From the NCBI GenBank assembly GCA_002633025.1, contig NMRB01000376.1, positions 71,571 through 135,570 of the forward strand: a DNA stretch of 64,000 bases, in the 5' to 3' direction. The notes under the pieces were generated by a model, which was not told the DNA's origin, searched no databases, and saw only the letters and a list, made by a program, of their open reading frames with translations. The DNA comes from Notospermus geniculatus (taxonomy: Eukaryota > Nemertea > Pilidiophora > Heteronemertea > Lineidae). The number at the start of each line of letters is the position of its first letter. Positions within the stretch are counted from its first letter, which is position 1. The translations under genes were made by a program, and so were the position numbers. This document shows positions 1-10,254 of this stretch, piece after piece.

Positions 1-367
1 AAGCCCTACACGGATGGAAGCAGGGCTCCCAAGACATTTTGCCAAGTTATGCACATCTTGGTGCTTTAGGTAACCTCCGTTAGGATTCGCAATTCCGAAA
101 AACGTATCAAGATCTAGACACAAACCCGATCCTTGGGTGTTCCATTCATGTGTTCATACATGTATCTACTTTGAGACACCTGAGGAAGAGCTTGGAGCCG
201 AGATCCTGTTTTGAAACGGATCGCAAATGTCGTACATTTGGAAACATTATCAACTTTCGGAATGTGCAAGGCTGGCCTCGTCGAGAATCAAGATACCATC
301 GCTAAAGCAATACAACATGGCAAGACTTGCATTACCGAAAAGGTGCACATTGCCTGCATTCTACTGA
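1..367. repeat. 3' flank of GPCR copy 1 (cluster repeat unit)
   Basis: This stretch lies downstream of the first minus-strand GPCR. It is closely repeated next to every other copy, at about 2783-3151, 4770-5102, 7015-7380 and 9905-10254. It is non-coding as far as I can see. Its conservation equals that of the genes, so the duplicated unit includes both gene and flank. The unit continues beyond the left edge of the window. Confidence 0.8.
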
Positions 368-1418
368 CTACGTGCGGCAACTAAATTGTTCCCAGAAAAT
401 CTTGCGAAATCTTTTTCCGGTTAGGAAATAAAAGTAGAAATTCGTTGCAGAATTTAAAATGACACCAATGTCGATGACATAGAAAATGCCACCCTCAGCC
501 AGATGTGGCAATATTTCGAACAGGACTGCTATTTTCCGTGGCAGATCAAGAACAAATGAAATGAGAACGACGGTTAAAATTCTGACAGCAAGATTCCTAC
601 ATTTTGCCCTCTCGTCTCCCTGTATTTTCCGTATTTTTGTCACCTGGTTCGAGTATATCTCTCTCACGAGTAAGACCGCCGACACGAGACAAATGGAATA
701 CGGAATAACGAAGTCGACAACATGTACAATTCCGTTGTTGTATACACTAAATAAAATTAAGCTATCGAGGGCGCCACGAAATTTCCAAATGGGAATCAAA
801 GTGGTGGTACATGAGTCAAACGAGTATAAAAGCTCCCAGATGCCGGTAAGCAGGAAGAAAGTGTAAAAAAGGATTGAAAATACGAAGATAGCAAAGACGG
901 CCCTTCTGGATTTGCCTACCGTGCAGAGTGATTTCGCCCTGTGAGGCTTACACACGGCGATAAAACGCTCGACAGATATGAAGACCAGGCAATAAATGGC
1001 ATTAGTCTTGCAGATCATGCTGATGACGAAGATGAATTTTTTAAACCGGACGTACACCTGCTCAAGGTACCAAAGAAACCGTCCTGTGTATTTGTAAATG
1101 AACGCCAACGGTCGCAAGAATAGGTACGACAACAGGACACTTGAATCCGCAACTGCTAACACCTTAAAAGAAACAGCGGTGATGATGATTTCATTTCTTT
1201 GCTTAGGATTATGTAAGCCAGGCGTTGGTAACAAGACCAGAAAAGATGATTGTCAATGAGACGGGAATTTGCAGAAAGAATAAAATGTCATTTTTGATGT
1301 TGACAAAATGAATGTCCTTGCCTTCCGATTGGAAGCAGTGAACACCGTAGGACGATGAGTGTGGTGCCTCGGACTCTGTAAACGCTGACGTTTCAGTGCT
1401 CGTGTTCAGAATAGCCAT
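368..1418 (-). pseudogene. FMRFamide-receptor-like GPCR, copy 1, two frameshifts
   Basis: Class-A seven-transmembrane receptor copy broken near the end of TM1. Frame 1 (1418 down to about 1220) gives the N-terminus and TM1 up to the LVTNA motif. The rest, from TM2 to the C-terminus, is open in another frame (1234 down to 368). Against copy 4, one A is missing at about 1220 and another at about 1157, both in short A runs. The two losses do not restore the frame. The body keeps the TM2 LAVAD motif, the TM3 ERF motif (DRY equivalent), the CKPHRAKSLCT intracellular loop 2, and an NSATNFYFY TM7 motif in place of NPxxY. It ends one codon before the other copies. No intron signal is needed to explain the breaks. 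It is either a real pseudogene or has homopolymer base-call errors; clean reads would decide. Confidence 0.8.
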
Positions 1419-2482
1419 GGGGGAATTTATTTATGTCCTTAGTGGTTGACGCGTTGGCCCCAAGCTGGAAGGTACGCAACGTTGTGCCCGGTCAGTAGTA
1501 GATAGATTCGTCTTGAGAACATCAGGGGTTCTTAGCCCTCGCTACCTTAGTCACCCCACACAAACATTTGTGTGCTGCGACGAAGGGAGCGAGCGCTAAA
1601 GAACCCCGATGATCTCAGGATGAGTAGCTTTGTAGGCTACAACGATCTTTCGCTAGCGGAGGATCGTGGTACCAATCTTGGCCATTACCGGTGAGAACAA
1701 TACAACCAGATCTGAAGGTAAGCTCACATGTGAGGTGATGAGTCCGCGTGCAATTAAATCACTAGCAGAGTTTTCTCAAAGCCCCCGAAACGCAAAAGCG
1801 AATGCCAATCCCATTGTTCGATGCCGCGAAGAAGGCACCGAACAGACAGACGTTCGCATTGGCGCTTCGGGGACTTTGCGAAAACTCCCTTATGTCGACA
1901 GAGTGGACGCACCACAGACATACAGCATGCAGCTACTTGATAGGTGACACATCGAATTCTCCAAGACGGTTGCTGTTCTCCGCAAGACCAGGCAGTTTTT
2001 GTCATTTGCCTCCACGATGAAACGTCCGTGACAAAAGATCTAGAATCTGCTAGTATCCAAATCACATCACTTTCATGGAAAAAGAATTTGTTTCGGCAAT
2101 TTGAAATGCCCGACATGCAGATCAGCTGATCATGTCTAAAAACTTTCAAACTTCGTTCATTTGGTGCTGTCATATACCATAAACAACGAAGGATGACCAA
2201 ACTCATTGCCGTAGTAATAAATGTACATCTACATGTCTGTACATGTACGTAAATAGACGGACACACTATAATCACTTTTTCCGAAGGAACAAGCCTATGT
2301 TAGCTCCCATACGCGTTGATCTAATGGCAAAACACGTAATTATTCTGGCAAACATTTCAGCGGTTACAGTTATTACATGGCGTGTTATCATGGCCGGGGG
2401 ATACGCTGGTAGTCAATGAATACAGAAAAAACATCCTTAAGTTTGAAATGATATGAAAATGTGGGAAAAACATCGGTAATGT
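1419..2482. repeat. 5' flank of GPCR copy 1, shared among copies
   Basis: The intergenic block upstream of copy 1 has homologous blocks at 5802-6714, 8440-9670 and, more diverged, 11355-12835. The first ~70 bases before the start codon (1419-1490) are conserved in copies 1, 3 and 4 and may hold the 5' UTR and proximal promoter, but I recognise no defined element. Copy 3 lacks the foldback at 1514-1617, so that piece is mobile or was deleted. No gene is seen. Confidence 0.7.
1514..1617. mobile_element. Foldback element, copy a
   Basis: The left arm begins TGAGAACATCAGGGGTTCTT and the right arm is its imperfect inverse complement, ending in GAACCCCGATGATCTCA. The arms are about 40 bases with a loop of about 25. 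The same element is at 8530-8632 upstream of copy 4. The corresponding interval upstream of copy 3 (about 5875) lacks it. Diverged remnants of its right end (GTTCTCAGGATGAGTAG) are at about 11511 and 13096. Confidence 0.6.
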
Positions 2483-3151
2483 TCAGTATTTCAATATCCA
2501 GTTGGGTTTGGTTTCGCAGACGAAGTTCAAGTCAAATATATTCGTTACACATCGCAACATGCAACACTTAGGCCTACAACTCACGAAAATCTTCACCGGG
2601 TATTTTTGGTTCAAATCGTCAGTCAGAAAGTCGAGTAGATTTTGCCATTCTGATCCACTGATGCTGGCAGACAATCTGGCGAAATGATCTGATTGGCTGA
2701 GAGCATGCCAGGAATTTTACAATGGCCAGGACCCGGTACATGTAGAAAGACCAATTGTAGCGAGTGCACATCGAAGCCCCAGATGGATGGAAGCAGGGCA
2801 ACGAAGACACTTTGTAAAGTTATGCACAACTTGGTGCTTTCGGTAACCTCCGTTAGGATTCGCAATTCCCAAAAAACGTTTCAAGATCCAGGCACAAACC
2901 CGATCCTAGGGTGTTTCATTCATGTGTTCATACATGTCTGTACATTGAGACACCTGAGGAAGAGCCTGGAGCCGAGATCCTATTTTGAAACGGATCGCAA
3001 TACATGTATGTCGTACAGGAGTGGAAACATTTTCAAATTTCCGATTGCGCAAGGCTGGCCTCGTGTCGTCGAGGACAGAGATGCCATCGCTAAAGCACTA
3101 CAAGCATGACAAGACTTGCATCTGAAAAGGTGTACATTGCTTGCATTCTAC
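2483..3151. repeat. 3' flank of GPCR copy 2
   Basis: Nearly identical to 6715-7380 in front of copy 4; the two form the first half of the higher-order repeat. Short open frames in it occur in both copies but shift by small indels and match no family I know. One clean difference from the copy-4 flank is TACATGTA at 3001-3008 against TA at 7236-7237. Confidence 0.75.
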
Positions 3152-4186
3152 TTACTTCGTGCGGCAACTAAATAGTTCCCATAAAATCTTGCGAAATCTT
3201 TTTCCGGTTAGGAAGTAAAAGTAGAAATTCGTTGCAGAGTTTAAGATGACGCAAACGTCGACGACATAGAAAATGGGACTCTTAGAGAAATCTGGCCATA
3301 TCTCGGTCAGGCCTGCTAATTTCCGTGGCATATCAAAAAAAAGTGAAATGAGAACGATGGTTAAAACTCTAAGGGCAAGATTCCTACATTTTGCCCTCTC
3401 GTCTCCGTGTATTTTCCGTATATTTGTCACCTGGTTCGAGCAGATCTCTCTCACGAGTAAGACGGACGACACGAGACAAATGGAATACGGAATAACGAAG
3501 TCGACAACATCTATAATCCCGTTGTTGTATATGCTAAATACAGTTAAGCTAGCGAGGGCGCCGCGAAATTTCCGAATGGGAATCCAAGTGGTGGTACATG
3601 GGTCAAACGAGTATACAACCTCCCAGGGCAGGATAAGCAGGTAGAAAGTGTAAAATAGGATTGAAAATACGAAGATAGCAGAGACGGCCCTTCTGGATTT
3701 GGCTACCGTGCAGAGTGATTTCGCCCTGTGTGGCTTACAGACGGCGATAAAACGCTCGACAGATACGAAGACTAGGCAATAAATGGCATTAGTCTTGCAA
3801 ATCATATTGATGACGTAGATAAAATTTTCATTCGGGATGTACACCTGCACAAGGTATGCGAGAAACCATCCCGTGTATTTGTAAATGAACGCCAAAGGTA
3901 CCAAGAATAGGTACGACAACAGGACACTTGAATCCGCAACTGCTAAACACCTCAAAAGAAACAGCGGTGACGATGATTTCATTTCTTTGCTGAGGATTAT
4001 GTAAGCCAAGGCGTTGGTAACAAGACCAGAAAAGATGATCGTGAATGGGACGGGAACTTGCAGAAAGAATAAAGTGTCATTTTTGATATTGTTCAAATGG
4101 ATGAAGTAATTGCCTTCCGATTGGAAGCAGTGAACATCGTAGGACGATGAGTGTGGTGTCTCTGATTCTGTGAATGGAGAGGTTTC
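3152..4186 (-). CDS. FMRFamide-receptor-like GPCR, copy 2, 5' end missing
   Basis: The frame is open from the C-terminus up to the ETSPF segment, equivalent to residue 9 of copy 4. There it meets a single N at 4187. Beyond the N, the bases come from the flank of a different unit (homologous to about 9338 onward), so the apparent upstream methionine and its ~14 residues are a junction product. The first ~8 real codons and the promoter are absent. In the shared part it differs from copy 4 at only about four residues (W for R and V for E before TM3, G for A before TM5, R for G in intracellular loop 3). It keeps all seven membrane segments, the ERF motif, the NSATNFYFY motif and a basic helix 8. 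It is probably a functional gene truncated by the assembly. Membrane receptor for a neuropeptide by family; ligand unknown. Confidence 0.75.
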   Translation of the reverse strand, partial: ETSPFTESETPHSSSYDVHCFQSEGNYFIHLNNIKNDTLFFLQVPVPFTIIFSGLVTNALAYIILSKEMKSSSPLFLLRCLAVADSSVLLSYLFLVPLAFIYKYTGWFLAYLVQVYIPNENFIYVINMICKTNAIYCLVFVSVERFIAVCKPHRAKSLCTVAKSRRAVSAIFVFSILFYTFYLLILPWEVVYSFDPCTTTWIPIRKFRGALASLTVFSIYNNGIIDVVDFVIPYSICLVSSVLLVREICSNQVTNIRKIHGDERAKCRNLALRVLTIVLISLFFDMPRKLAGLTEIWPDFSKSPIFYVVDVCVILNSATNFYFYFLTGKRFRKILWELFSCRTK

Positions 4187-4187
4187 N
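4187..4187. other. Single N, chimeric contig join
   Basis: Left of the N is the N-terminal coding part of copy 2, homologous to about 8415. Right of it is sequence homologous to about 9338. Relative to the copy 4-5 interval, about 920 bases are missing, covering the start codon and upstream region. A one-base gap of unknown size joining two contigs explains this. Confidence 0.8.
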
Positions 4188-5102
4188 GTACATACATGTC
4201 TGTACATGTACGTAAGTAAGACGAACACACTATCATTTTCCCGAAGGAACGAACCTACATGTAAGCTCCTATACGCGTTGATCTAATGGCAAAACACATA
4301 ATTATTCTGGCAGACATTTCAGCTGTTACAGTTCTTCCTGGCGTGTTATCATGGCCGGGGGATACGCCGATTTAGTCAATGATTACATGTACATACAAAA
4401 TTATCAAATGACATGATGAAAGTGTGGGAAAAAACATCGGGAATGTTCAGTATTTCAATATCCAGTTGGGCTTGGTTTGGCCGACGAAGTTCAAATCAAA
4501 CATAGTCGGTTTTACATGGCAACTTGCTACACTTAGGCCTACAACTCATGAAAAAAATCTTCACCGAGTATTTTTGGTTCAAATCGTCAGTCAGAAGGTC
4601 GAGTAGATTTTGCCATTCTGATCCAGTCATGCTAGCAGACAATCTGGCAAAACAATCTGATTGGCTGAGAGCATGCCAGGAATTTTACAATGGCCAGGAC
4701 CGAGTACATGTAGAAAGACAAGTTCGCCGAGTGCACACTCACCAAATCCCTAGAGGCAGATAGAGGCAGGACTCCCAAGACACTGTGCAAAGTTATGCAC
4801 ATTTTCGTGCTTTCGACAACTTCCGTTAGGAATCGTAATTCAAAAAAATGTATGAAGATCCAGACACAAACCCGATCCCAGGGTGTTTCATCCATGTGTT
4901 CATACATGTATGTACCTTGAGACACCTGAGGAAGAGCCTGGAGTCGAGATCCTGTTTTAAAACGGATCGCAAATGTCGTATGAGTGGAAGTATTTTCAAC
5001 TTTCCGATTGTGCAAGGCTGGCCTCGTCAAGGATCTTGATGCCATCGCTAAAGCATGACAAGACTTGCATTATTGAAAAGGTGTACATCGCCTGAATTCT
5101 AC
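4188..5102. repeat. 3' flank of GPCR copy 3
   Basis: Closely matches 9338-10254 before copy 5; the two form the second half of the higher-order repeat. No gene is supported in it. It carries several TACATGTA motifs. Confidence 0.75.
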
Positions 5103-5801
5103 TTACATGTACTTCGTGCGGCAACTAAATAGTTCCCAGAAAATCTTGCGAAATCTTTTTCCGGTTAGGAAATAAAAGTAGAAGTTCGTTGCAGAGTTTA
5201 AGCTGACGCCAGCGTCCACGACATAGGAAATGAGATGCCTCTCCAAACGCTTTTTTTGTCCCGTGATTTTAAGAAACACATGTACCTCGGTAAAACGTGC
5301 TATTCTTGGCGGCAAATCAAGAAGTAGCGAAATGACAACGACGGTTAAAACTCTGACGGCAAGATTCCGAGATTTTGCCCTCTCGTCTCCCACTATTTTT
5401 CGGACTTTTGTCACCTGGTTTGAGTTGATCTCTCTCGCGAGCAAGAAGGCAAAAATCAAACACATGGAATAGGGAATAACGATGTCGACAACATTTACAA
5501 GTCCGTTGCTGTATACGGTAACTACAGTTAAGCTGTACAGAGGGCCACGAAATTGCCGAATGGGAATCCAAGTGAGAGTGCATGGGTCAAACGAGTACAC
5601 AACCTCCCAATACATGATAAGCAGGTAGAAAGTGATCAATGAGACGGGAACTTGCAGAAAGAATAAAATGTCATTTTTGATGTTGACAAAATGAATGTCC
5701 TTGCCTTCCGATTGGAAGCAGTGAACACCGTAGGACGATGAGTGTGGTGTCTCGGACTCTGTAAACGCTGACGTTTCAGTGCTCGTGTTCAGAATAGCCA
5801 T
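5103..5801 (-). pseudogene. FMRFamide-receptor-like GPCR, copy 3, in-frame loss of TM1-TM4
   Basis: A 232-residue open frame. Residues 1-55 match the N-terminus and the start of TM1 of copy 1. Residue 56 onward matches the end of TM4 onward of copy 5 (the TFYLLIMYWEVVYS segment). About 130 residues, from mid TM1 through most of TM4 including the ERF motif, are gone with the frame intact. The remainder has TM5, TM6, the longer third extracellular loop shared with copy 5, the NSATNFYFY TM7 motif and helix 8. An ACATGT insertion at the stop codon adds two residues (Tyr-Met) to the C-terminus. The product cannot be an ordinary seven-helix receptor. It could be a dead gene or a truncated membrane protein. 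The N-terminus and the body resemble different sister copies, which suggests unequal crossing over or gene conversion. Confidence 0.75.
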
Positions 5802-6714
5802 GGGGGAATTTATTTATGTCCTAGTGGTTGACACGCTGGCCCCAAGCTGGAAGGTACGCAACGTTGAGCCCGGTCGGAGGATCGTGGTACCAATCTTGAT
5901 CAGTACCAGTGAGAACAATACAGCCCGATCTGAAGGTAAGTTCACATGTGAGGCGATGAGTCCGCGTGCAATCAAATCAAATGGACAAAGCCCTCGAAAC
6001 GCAAAAGCGAACGCCAATCCCACTGTTCGATGCCGCGACGAAGGCACCGAACAAAAGGATACACGTTCGCGTTACGGGGGCTTTGCAACTCTCTAATATC
6101 GTCAGAGTGGACGCAACACAGACATACAGCAGCTATCTATTTATACAAGTAAATACACCATGAATTTTCGTCGTGATCGGTGACGCACCTAATTCAGTCT
6201 CCAAGACGATTGCTGTTCTCCGCAAGACCACGCAGTTTTTGTCGTTCGCCTCCGCGATGAAACGTCCGTCTGACAAAAGCAGAAATCAAGAATCTATCCA
6301 AATCACATCACTACGACGGAAAAAGAATTTGTTGCGGCAATTTGAAATGCCCGACATGCAGATCACCTGATGATATCTAAAAACTTTCAAACTTCGTTCA
6401 TTTGGTGCTGTCATACCATAAACGATGAAGGATGACCAAACTCATTGCCGTAGTAATAAATGTACATGTATGTACATGTACGGAAATTAGACGGACACAC
6501 TATCATTTTTCCGAAGGAACGAACCTACATGTAAGCTCCTATAGGCGTTGATCTAATGGCAAAACACATAATTATTCTGGCAGACATTTCAGCGGTTACA
6601 GTTATTACATGGCGTGTTATCATGGCCGGGGGATACGCTGGTAGTCAATGAATACAAAGAAAATTATCATTAAGATTGAAATGACATGAAAATGTGGTAA
6701 AACATCGGTAATGT
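5802..6714. repeat. 5' flank of GPCR copy 3 and 3' flank start of copy 4
   Basis: Homologous to 1419-2482 but without the foldback element. It includes the conserved ~65 bases upstream of the start codon. No gene is seen; the short open frames here are not conserved in frame among the copies. Confidence 0.65.
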
Positions 6715-7380
6715 TCAGTATTTCAATATCCAGTTGGGTTTGGTTTCGCAGACGAAGTTCAAGTCAAATATATTCGTTACACATCGCAACATGCAACACT
6801 TAGGTCTACAACTCACGAAAATCTTCACCGGGTATTTTTGGCGGTTCAAATCGTCAGTCAGAAAGTCGAGTAGATTTTGCCATTCTGATCCACTGATGCT
6901 GGCAGACAATCTGGCGAAATGATCTGATTGGCTGAGAGCATGCCAGGAATTTTACAATGGCCAGGACCGGGTATCTGTAGAAAGACCAATTGTAGCGAGT
7001 GCACATCGAAGCCCCAGATGGATGGAAACAGGGCAACGAAGACACTTTGTAATGTTATGCACAACTTGGTGCTTTCGGTAACCTCCGTTAGGATTCGCAA
7101 TTCCCAAAAAACGTATCAAGATCCAGACACAAACCCGATCCTAGGGTGTTTCATTCATGTGTTCATACATGTGTGTACATTGAGACACCTGAGGAAGAGC
7201 CTGGAGCCGAGATCCTATTTTGAAACGGATCGCAATATGTCGTACAGGAGTGGAAACATTTTCAAATTTCCGATTGCGCAAGGCTGGCCTCGTGTTGCCG
7301 AGGACAGAGATGCCATCGCTAAAGCACTACAAGCATGACAAGACTTGTATCTGAAAAGGTGTACATTGCTTGCATTCTAC
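6715..7380. repeat. 3' flank of GPCR copy 4
   Basis: Near-identical partner of 2483-3151, differing by point changes and short indels. Non-coding. Confidence 0.75.
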
Positions 7381-8439
7381 TTACTTCGTGCGGCAACTAA
7401 ATAGTTCCCATAAAATCTTGCGAAATCTTTTTCCGGTTAGGAAGTAAAAGTAGAAATTCGTTGCAGAGTTTAAGATGACGCAAACGTCGACGACATAGAA
7501 AATGGGACTCTTAGAGAAATCTGGCCATATCTCGGTCAGGCCTGCTAATTTCCGTGGCATATCAAAAAAAAGTGAAATGAGAACGATGGTTAAAACTCTT
7601 AGGGCAAGATTCCTACATTTTGCCCCCTCGTCTCCGTGTATTTTCCGTATATTTGTCACCTGGTTCGAGCAGATCTCTCTCACGAGTAAGACCGACGACA
7701 CGAGACAAATGGAATACGGAATAACGAAGTCGACAACATCTATAATCGCGTTGTTGTATATGCTAAATACAGTTAGGCTAGCGAGGGCGCCGCGAAATTT
7801 CCGAATGGGAATCCAAGTGGTGGTACATGGGTCAAACGAGTATACAACCTCCCAGGGCAGGATAAGCAGGTAGAAAGTGTAAAATAGGATTGAAAATACG
7901 AAGATAGCAGAGACGGCCCTTCTGGATTTGGCTACCGTGCAGAGTGATTTCGCCCTGTGTGGCTTACAGACGGCGATAAAACGCTCGACAGATACGAAGA
8001 CTAGGCAATAAATGGCATTAGTCTTGCAAATCATATTGATGACGTATATAAAATTTTCATTCGGGATGTACACCTGCTCAAGGTATGCGAGAAACCGTCC
8101 CGTGTATTTGTAAATGAACGCCAAAGGTACCAAGAATAGGTACGACAACAGGACACTTGAATCCGCAACTGCTAAACACCTCAAAAGAAACAGCGGTGAC
8201 GATGATTTCATTTCTTTGCTGAGGATTATGTAAGCCAAGGCGTTGGTAACAAGACCAGAAAAGATGATCGTGAATGGGACGGGAACTTGCAGAAAGAATA
8301 AAGTGTCATTTTTGATATTGTTCAAATGGATGAAGTAATTGCCTTCCGATTGGAAGCAGTGAACATCGTAGGACGATGAGTGTGGTGTCTCTGATTCTGT
8401 GAATGGAGAGGTTTCAGTGCTTGTGTTCATAATAGCCAT
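7381..8439 (-). CDS. FMRFamide-receptor-like class-A GPCR, complete intronless copy 4
   Basis: A 352-residue receptor and the only complete copy. The start is the first Met (MAIMNTST), matching the start in copies 1 and 3 and preceded by a conserved flank. The N-terminus has glycosylation sequons at N5 and N44 and a Cys at 28. Approximate helices are TM1 48-73 (N66 as the conserved Asn), TM2 82-109 (D93), TM3 129-155 (ERF 151-153 for DRY), TM4 175-194, TM5 231-254, TM6 276-296 and TM7 312-334 (NSATNFYFY 324-332 for NPxxY). A basic helix 8 follows (GKRFRK) with C349 as a possible palmitoylation site. Intracellular loop 2 (CKPHRAKSLCT) is typical of FMRFamide-type peptide receptors. I see no Cys at the usual top-of-TM3 position, though extracellular loop 2 has C205. 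It probably signals through G proteins at the plasma membrane. The peptide ligand and the exact orthology are unknown. Confidence 0.85.
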   Translation of the reverse strand: MAIMNTSTETSPFTESETPHSSSYDVHCFQSEGNYFIHLNNIKNDTLFFLQVPVPFTIIFSGLVTNALAYIILSKEMKSSSPLFLLRCLAVADSSVLLSYLFLVPLAFIYKYTGRFLAYLEQVYIPNENFIYVINMICKTNAIYCLVFVSVERFIAVCKPHRAKSLCTVAKSRRAVSAIFVFSILFYTFYLLILPWEVVYSFDPCTTTWIPIRKFRGALASLTVFSIYNNAIIDVVDFVIPYSICLVSSVLLVREICSNQVTNIRKIHGDEGAKCRNLALRVLTIVLISLFFDMPRKLAGLTEIWPDFSKSPIFYVVDVCVILNSATNFYFYFLTGKRFRKILWELFSCRTK

Positions 8440-8529
8440 GGAGGATTTTATCTATGTCCTAGTGGTTGATGCATTGGCCCCAAGCTGGAAGGCGCAGTTG
8501 AGCGCAGTCAGTAGTAGATAGATTCATCT

Positions 8530-8632
8530 TGAGAACATCGGGGGTTCTTAGCCCTCGCTACCTTCGTCACCCCACAGAAACATTTGTGTGCGGTGACGAA
8601 GGGAGCGAGCTCTAAGAACCCCGATGATCTCA
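8530..8632. mobile_element. Foldback element, copy b
   Basis: Second copy of the element at 1514-1617. Its arms pair better than in copy a: the GGGGTTCTTAGCCCTCGCTA side pairs with the GAGCGAGCTCTAAGAACCCC side, around a loop containing ACAGAAACATTTGTGTG. Confidence 0.6.
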
Positions 8633-9047
8633 GGATGAGTAGATTGGTAGGCTACAACGATCTTCCGCTAGCGGAGGATTGTGGTACCAATCTTGGTCAG
8701 TACCGGTAAGAACAATACAACCAGGTCTGAAGGTGAGTTCACATGTGAGGTGATGAGTCCGCGTCATTAGAGAGTTTTCGCAAAGCCCCGAAACGCAAAA
8801 GCGAACGCCAACCCCATTGTTCGATGCCGCGAAAAAGGTACCGAACAAAAGGACAGACATTCGCATTGGCTTTTCGGGGACTTGGCGAAAACTCCCTTAC
8901 ATGTATGTCGATAGAGTGGACGCAACACAGACATACAGCAGCTATTTGATCGGTGACATCGAATTCTCCAAGACGCTTGCTGTTCTCCGCAAGACCAGGC
9001 AGTTTGTCGTTTGCCTCCACGATGAAACGTCCGTGACAAAAGATCTA

Positions 9048-9165
9048 GGCCCATATTTTCAAAGTTGTTTTAACGCTAAAATGCATTTTAGTCCAGCCTT
9101 ATAGGCATGCAAGTGCTGGACTAAAATGCATTTTAGCGTTAAAACAGCTTTGAAAATTTGGGCCC
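9048..9165. mobile_element. 118-bp foldback MITE with TA target duplication
   Basis: Arms of about 50 bases (GGCCCATATTTTCAAAG... and its inverse) surround a loop of about 15-20 bases. TA flanks both ends (9046-9047, 9166-9167). The empty site is in copy 1, where the text reads GATCTAGAATCT at about 2038. That makes this a genuine recent insertion. TA duplication points to a Tc1/mariner-type mobilising transposase; that part is inference. Confidence 0.85.
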
Positions 9166-9670
9166 TAGAATCTATTGAAATCACATTAATTCCACGGAAA
9201 ACGAATTTGTTGCGGCAATTTTAAATGCCCGACATGCAGATCAACCGATCATGTCCAAAAACGAACTTCGTTCATTTGGTGCTATCATACCATAAACGAC
9301 GAAGGATGACCAACTCATTGCCGTAGTGATAAATGTACATACATGTCTGTACATGTACGTAAGTAAGACGAACACACTATCATTTTCCCGAAGGAACGAA
9401 CCTACATGTAAGCTCCTATACGCGTTGATCTAATGGCAAAACACATAATTATTCTGGCAGACATTTCAGCTGTTACAGTTCTTCCTGGCGTGTTATCATG
9501 GCCGGGGGATACGCCGATTTAGTCAATGATTACATGTACATACAAAATTATCAAATGACATGATGAAAGTGTGGGAAAAAACATCGGGAATGTTCAGTAT
9601 TTCAATATCCAGTTGGGCTTGGTTTGGCCGACGAAGTTCAAATCAAACATAGTCGGTTTTACATGGCAAC

Positions 9671-10254
9671 TTGCTACACTTAGGCCTACAACTCATGAAA
9701 ATCTTCACCGAGTATTTTTGGTTCAAATCGTCAGTCAGAAGGTCGAGTAGATTTTGCCATTCTGATCCAGTCATGCTAGCAGACAATCTGGCAAAACAAT
9801 CTGATTGGCTGAGAGCATGCCAGGAATTTTACAATGGCCAGGATCGAGTACATGTAGAAAGACAAGTTTGCCGAGTGCACACTCACCAAATCCCTAGAGA
9901 CAGATGGAGGCAGGACTCCCAAGACACTGTGCAAAGTTATGCACATTTTCGTGCTTTCGACAACTTCCGTTAGGAATCGTAATTCAAAAAAATGTATGAA
10001 GATCCAGACACAAACCCGATCCTAGGGTGTTTCATCCATGTGTTCATACATGTATGTACCTTGAGACACCTGAGGAAGAGCCTGGAGCCGAGATCCTGTT
10101 TTAAAACGGATCGCAAATGTCGTATGAGTGGAAGTATTTTCAACTTTCCGATTGTGCAAGGCTGGCCTCGTCAACAGGTCAAGGATCTTGATGCCATCGC
10201 TAAAGCATGACAAGACTTGCATTATTGAAAAGGTGTACATTGCCTGAATTCTAC
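9671..10254. repeat. 3' flank of GPCR copy 5
   Basis: Near-identical to about 4525-5102. It differs by small indels, including a few bases near 10175 absent at 5028. Non-coding. Confidence 0.7.

Larger units (their letters stand above)
8440..9670. repeat. 5' flank of GPCR copy 4 and 3' flank of copy 5
   Basis: Homologous to the upstream blocks of copies 1 and 3. It contains two foldback elements annotated separately and a TACATGTA (8898-8905) where copy 1 has plain TA (1891-1892). No gene is seen. Confidence 0.65.

Noticed and set aside
3273-3644. A 123-codon plus-strand frame opposite GPCR copy 2, repeated opposite copy 4 (7502-7873)
   Set aside because: It is the antisense reading of the receptor C-terminal half. 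Conservation follows the receptor codons and the frame is broken opposite other copies.
4187-4228. Upstream methionine extending GPCR copy 2 (MFVLLTYMYRHV)
   Set aside because: It is created by the chimeric join at the N. The true N-terminus is MAI(M/L)NTST as in the other copies.
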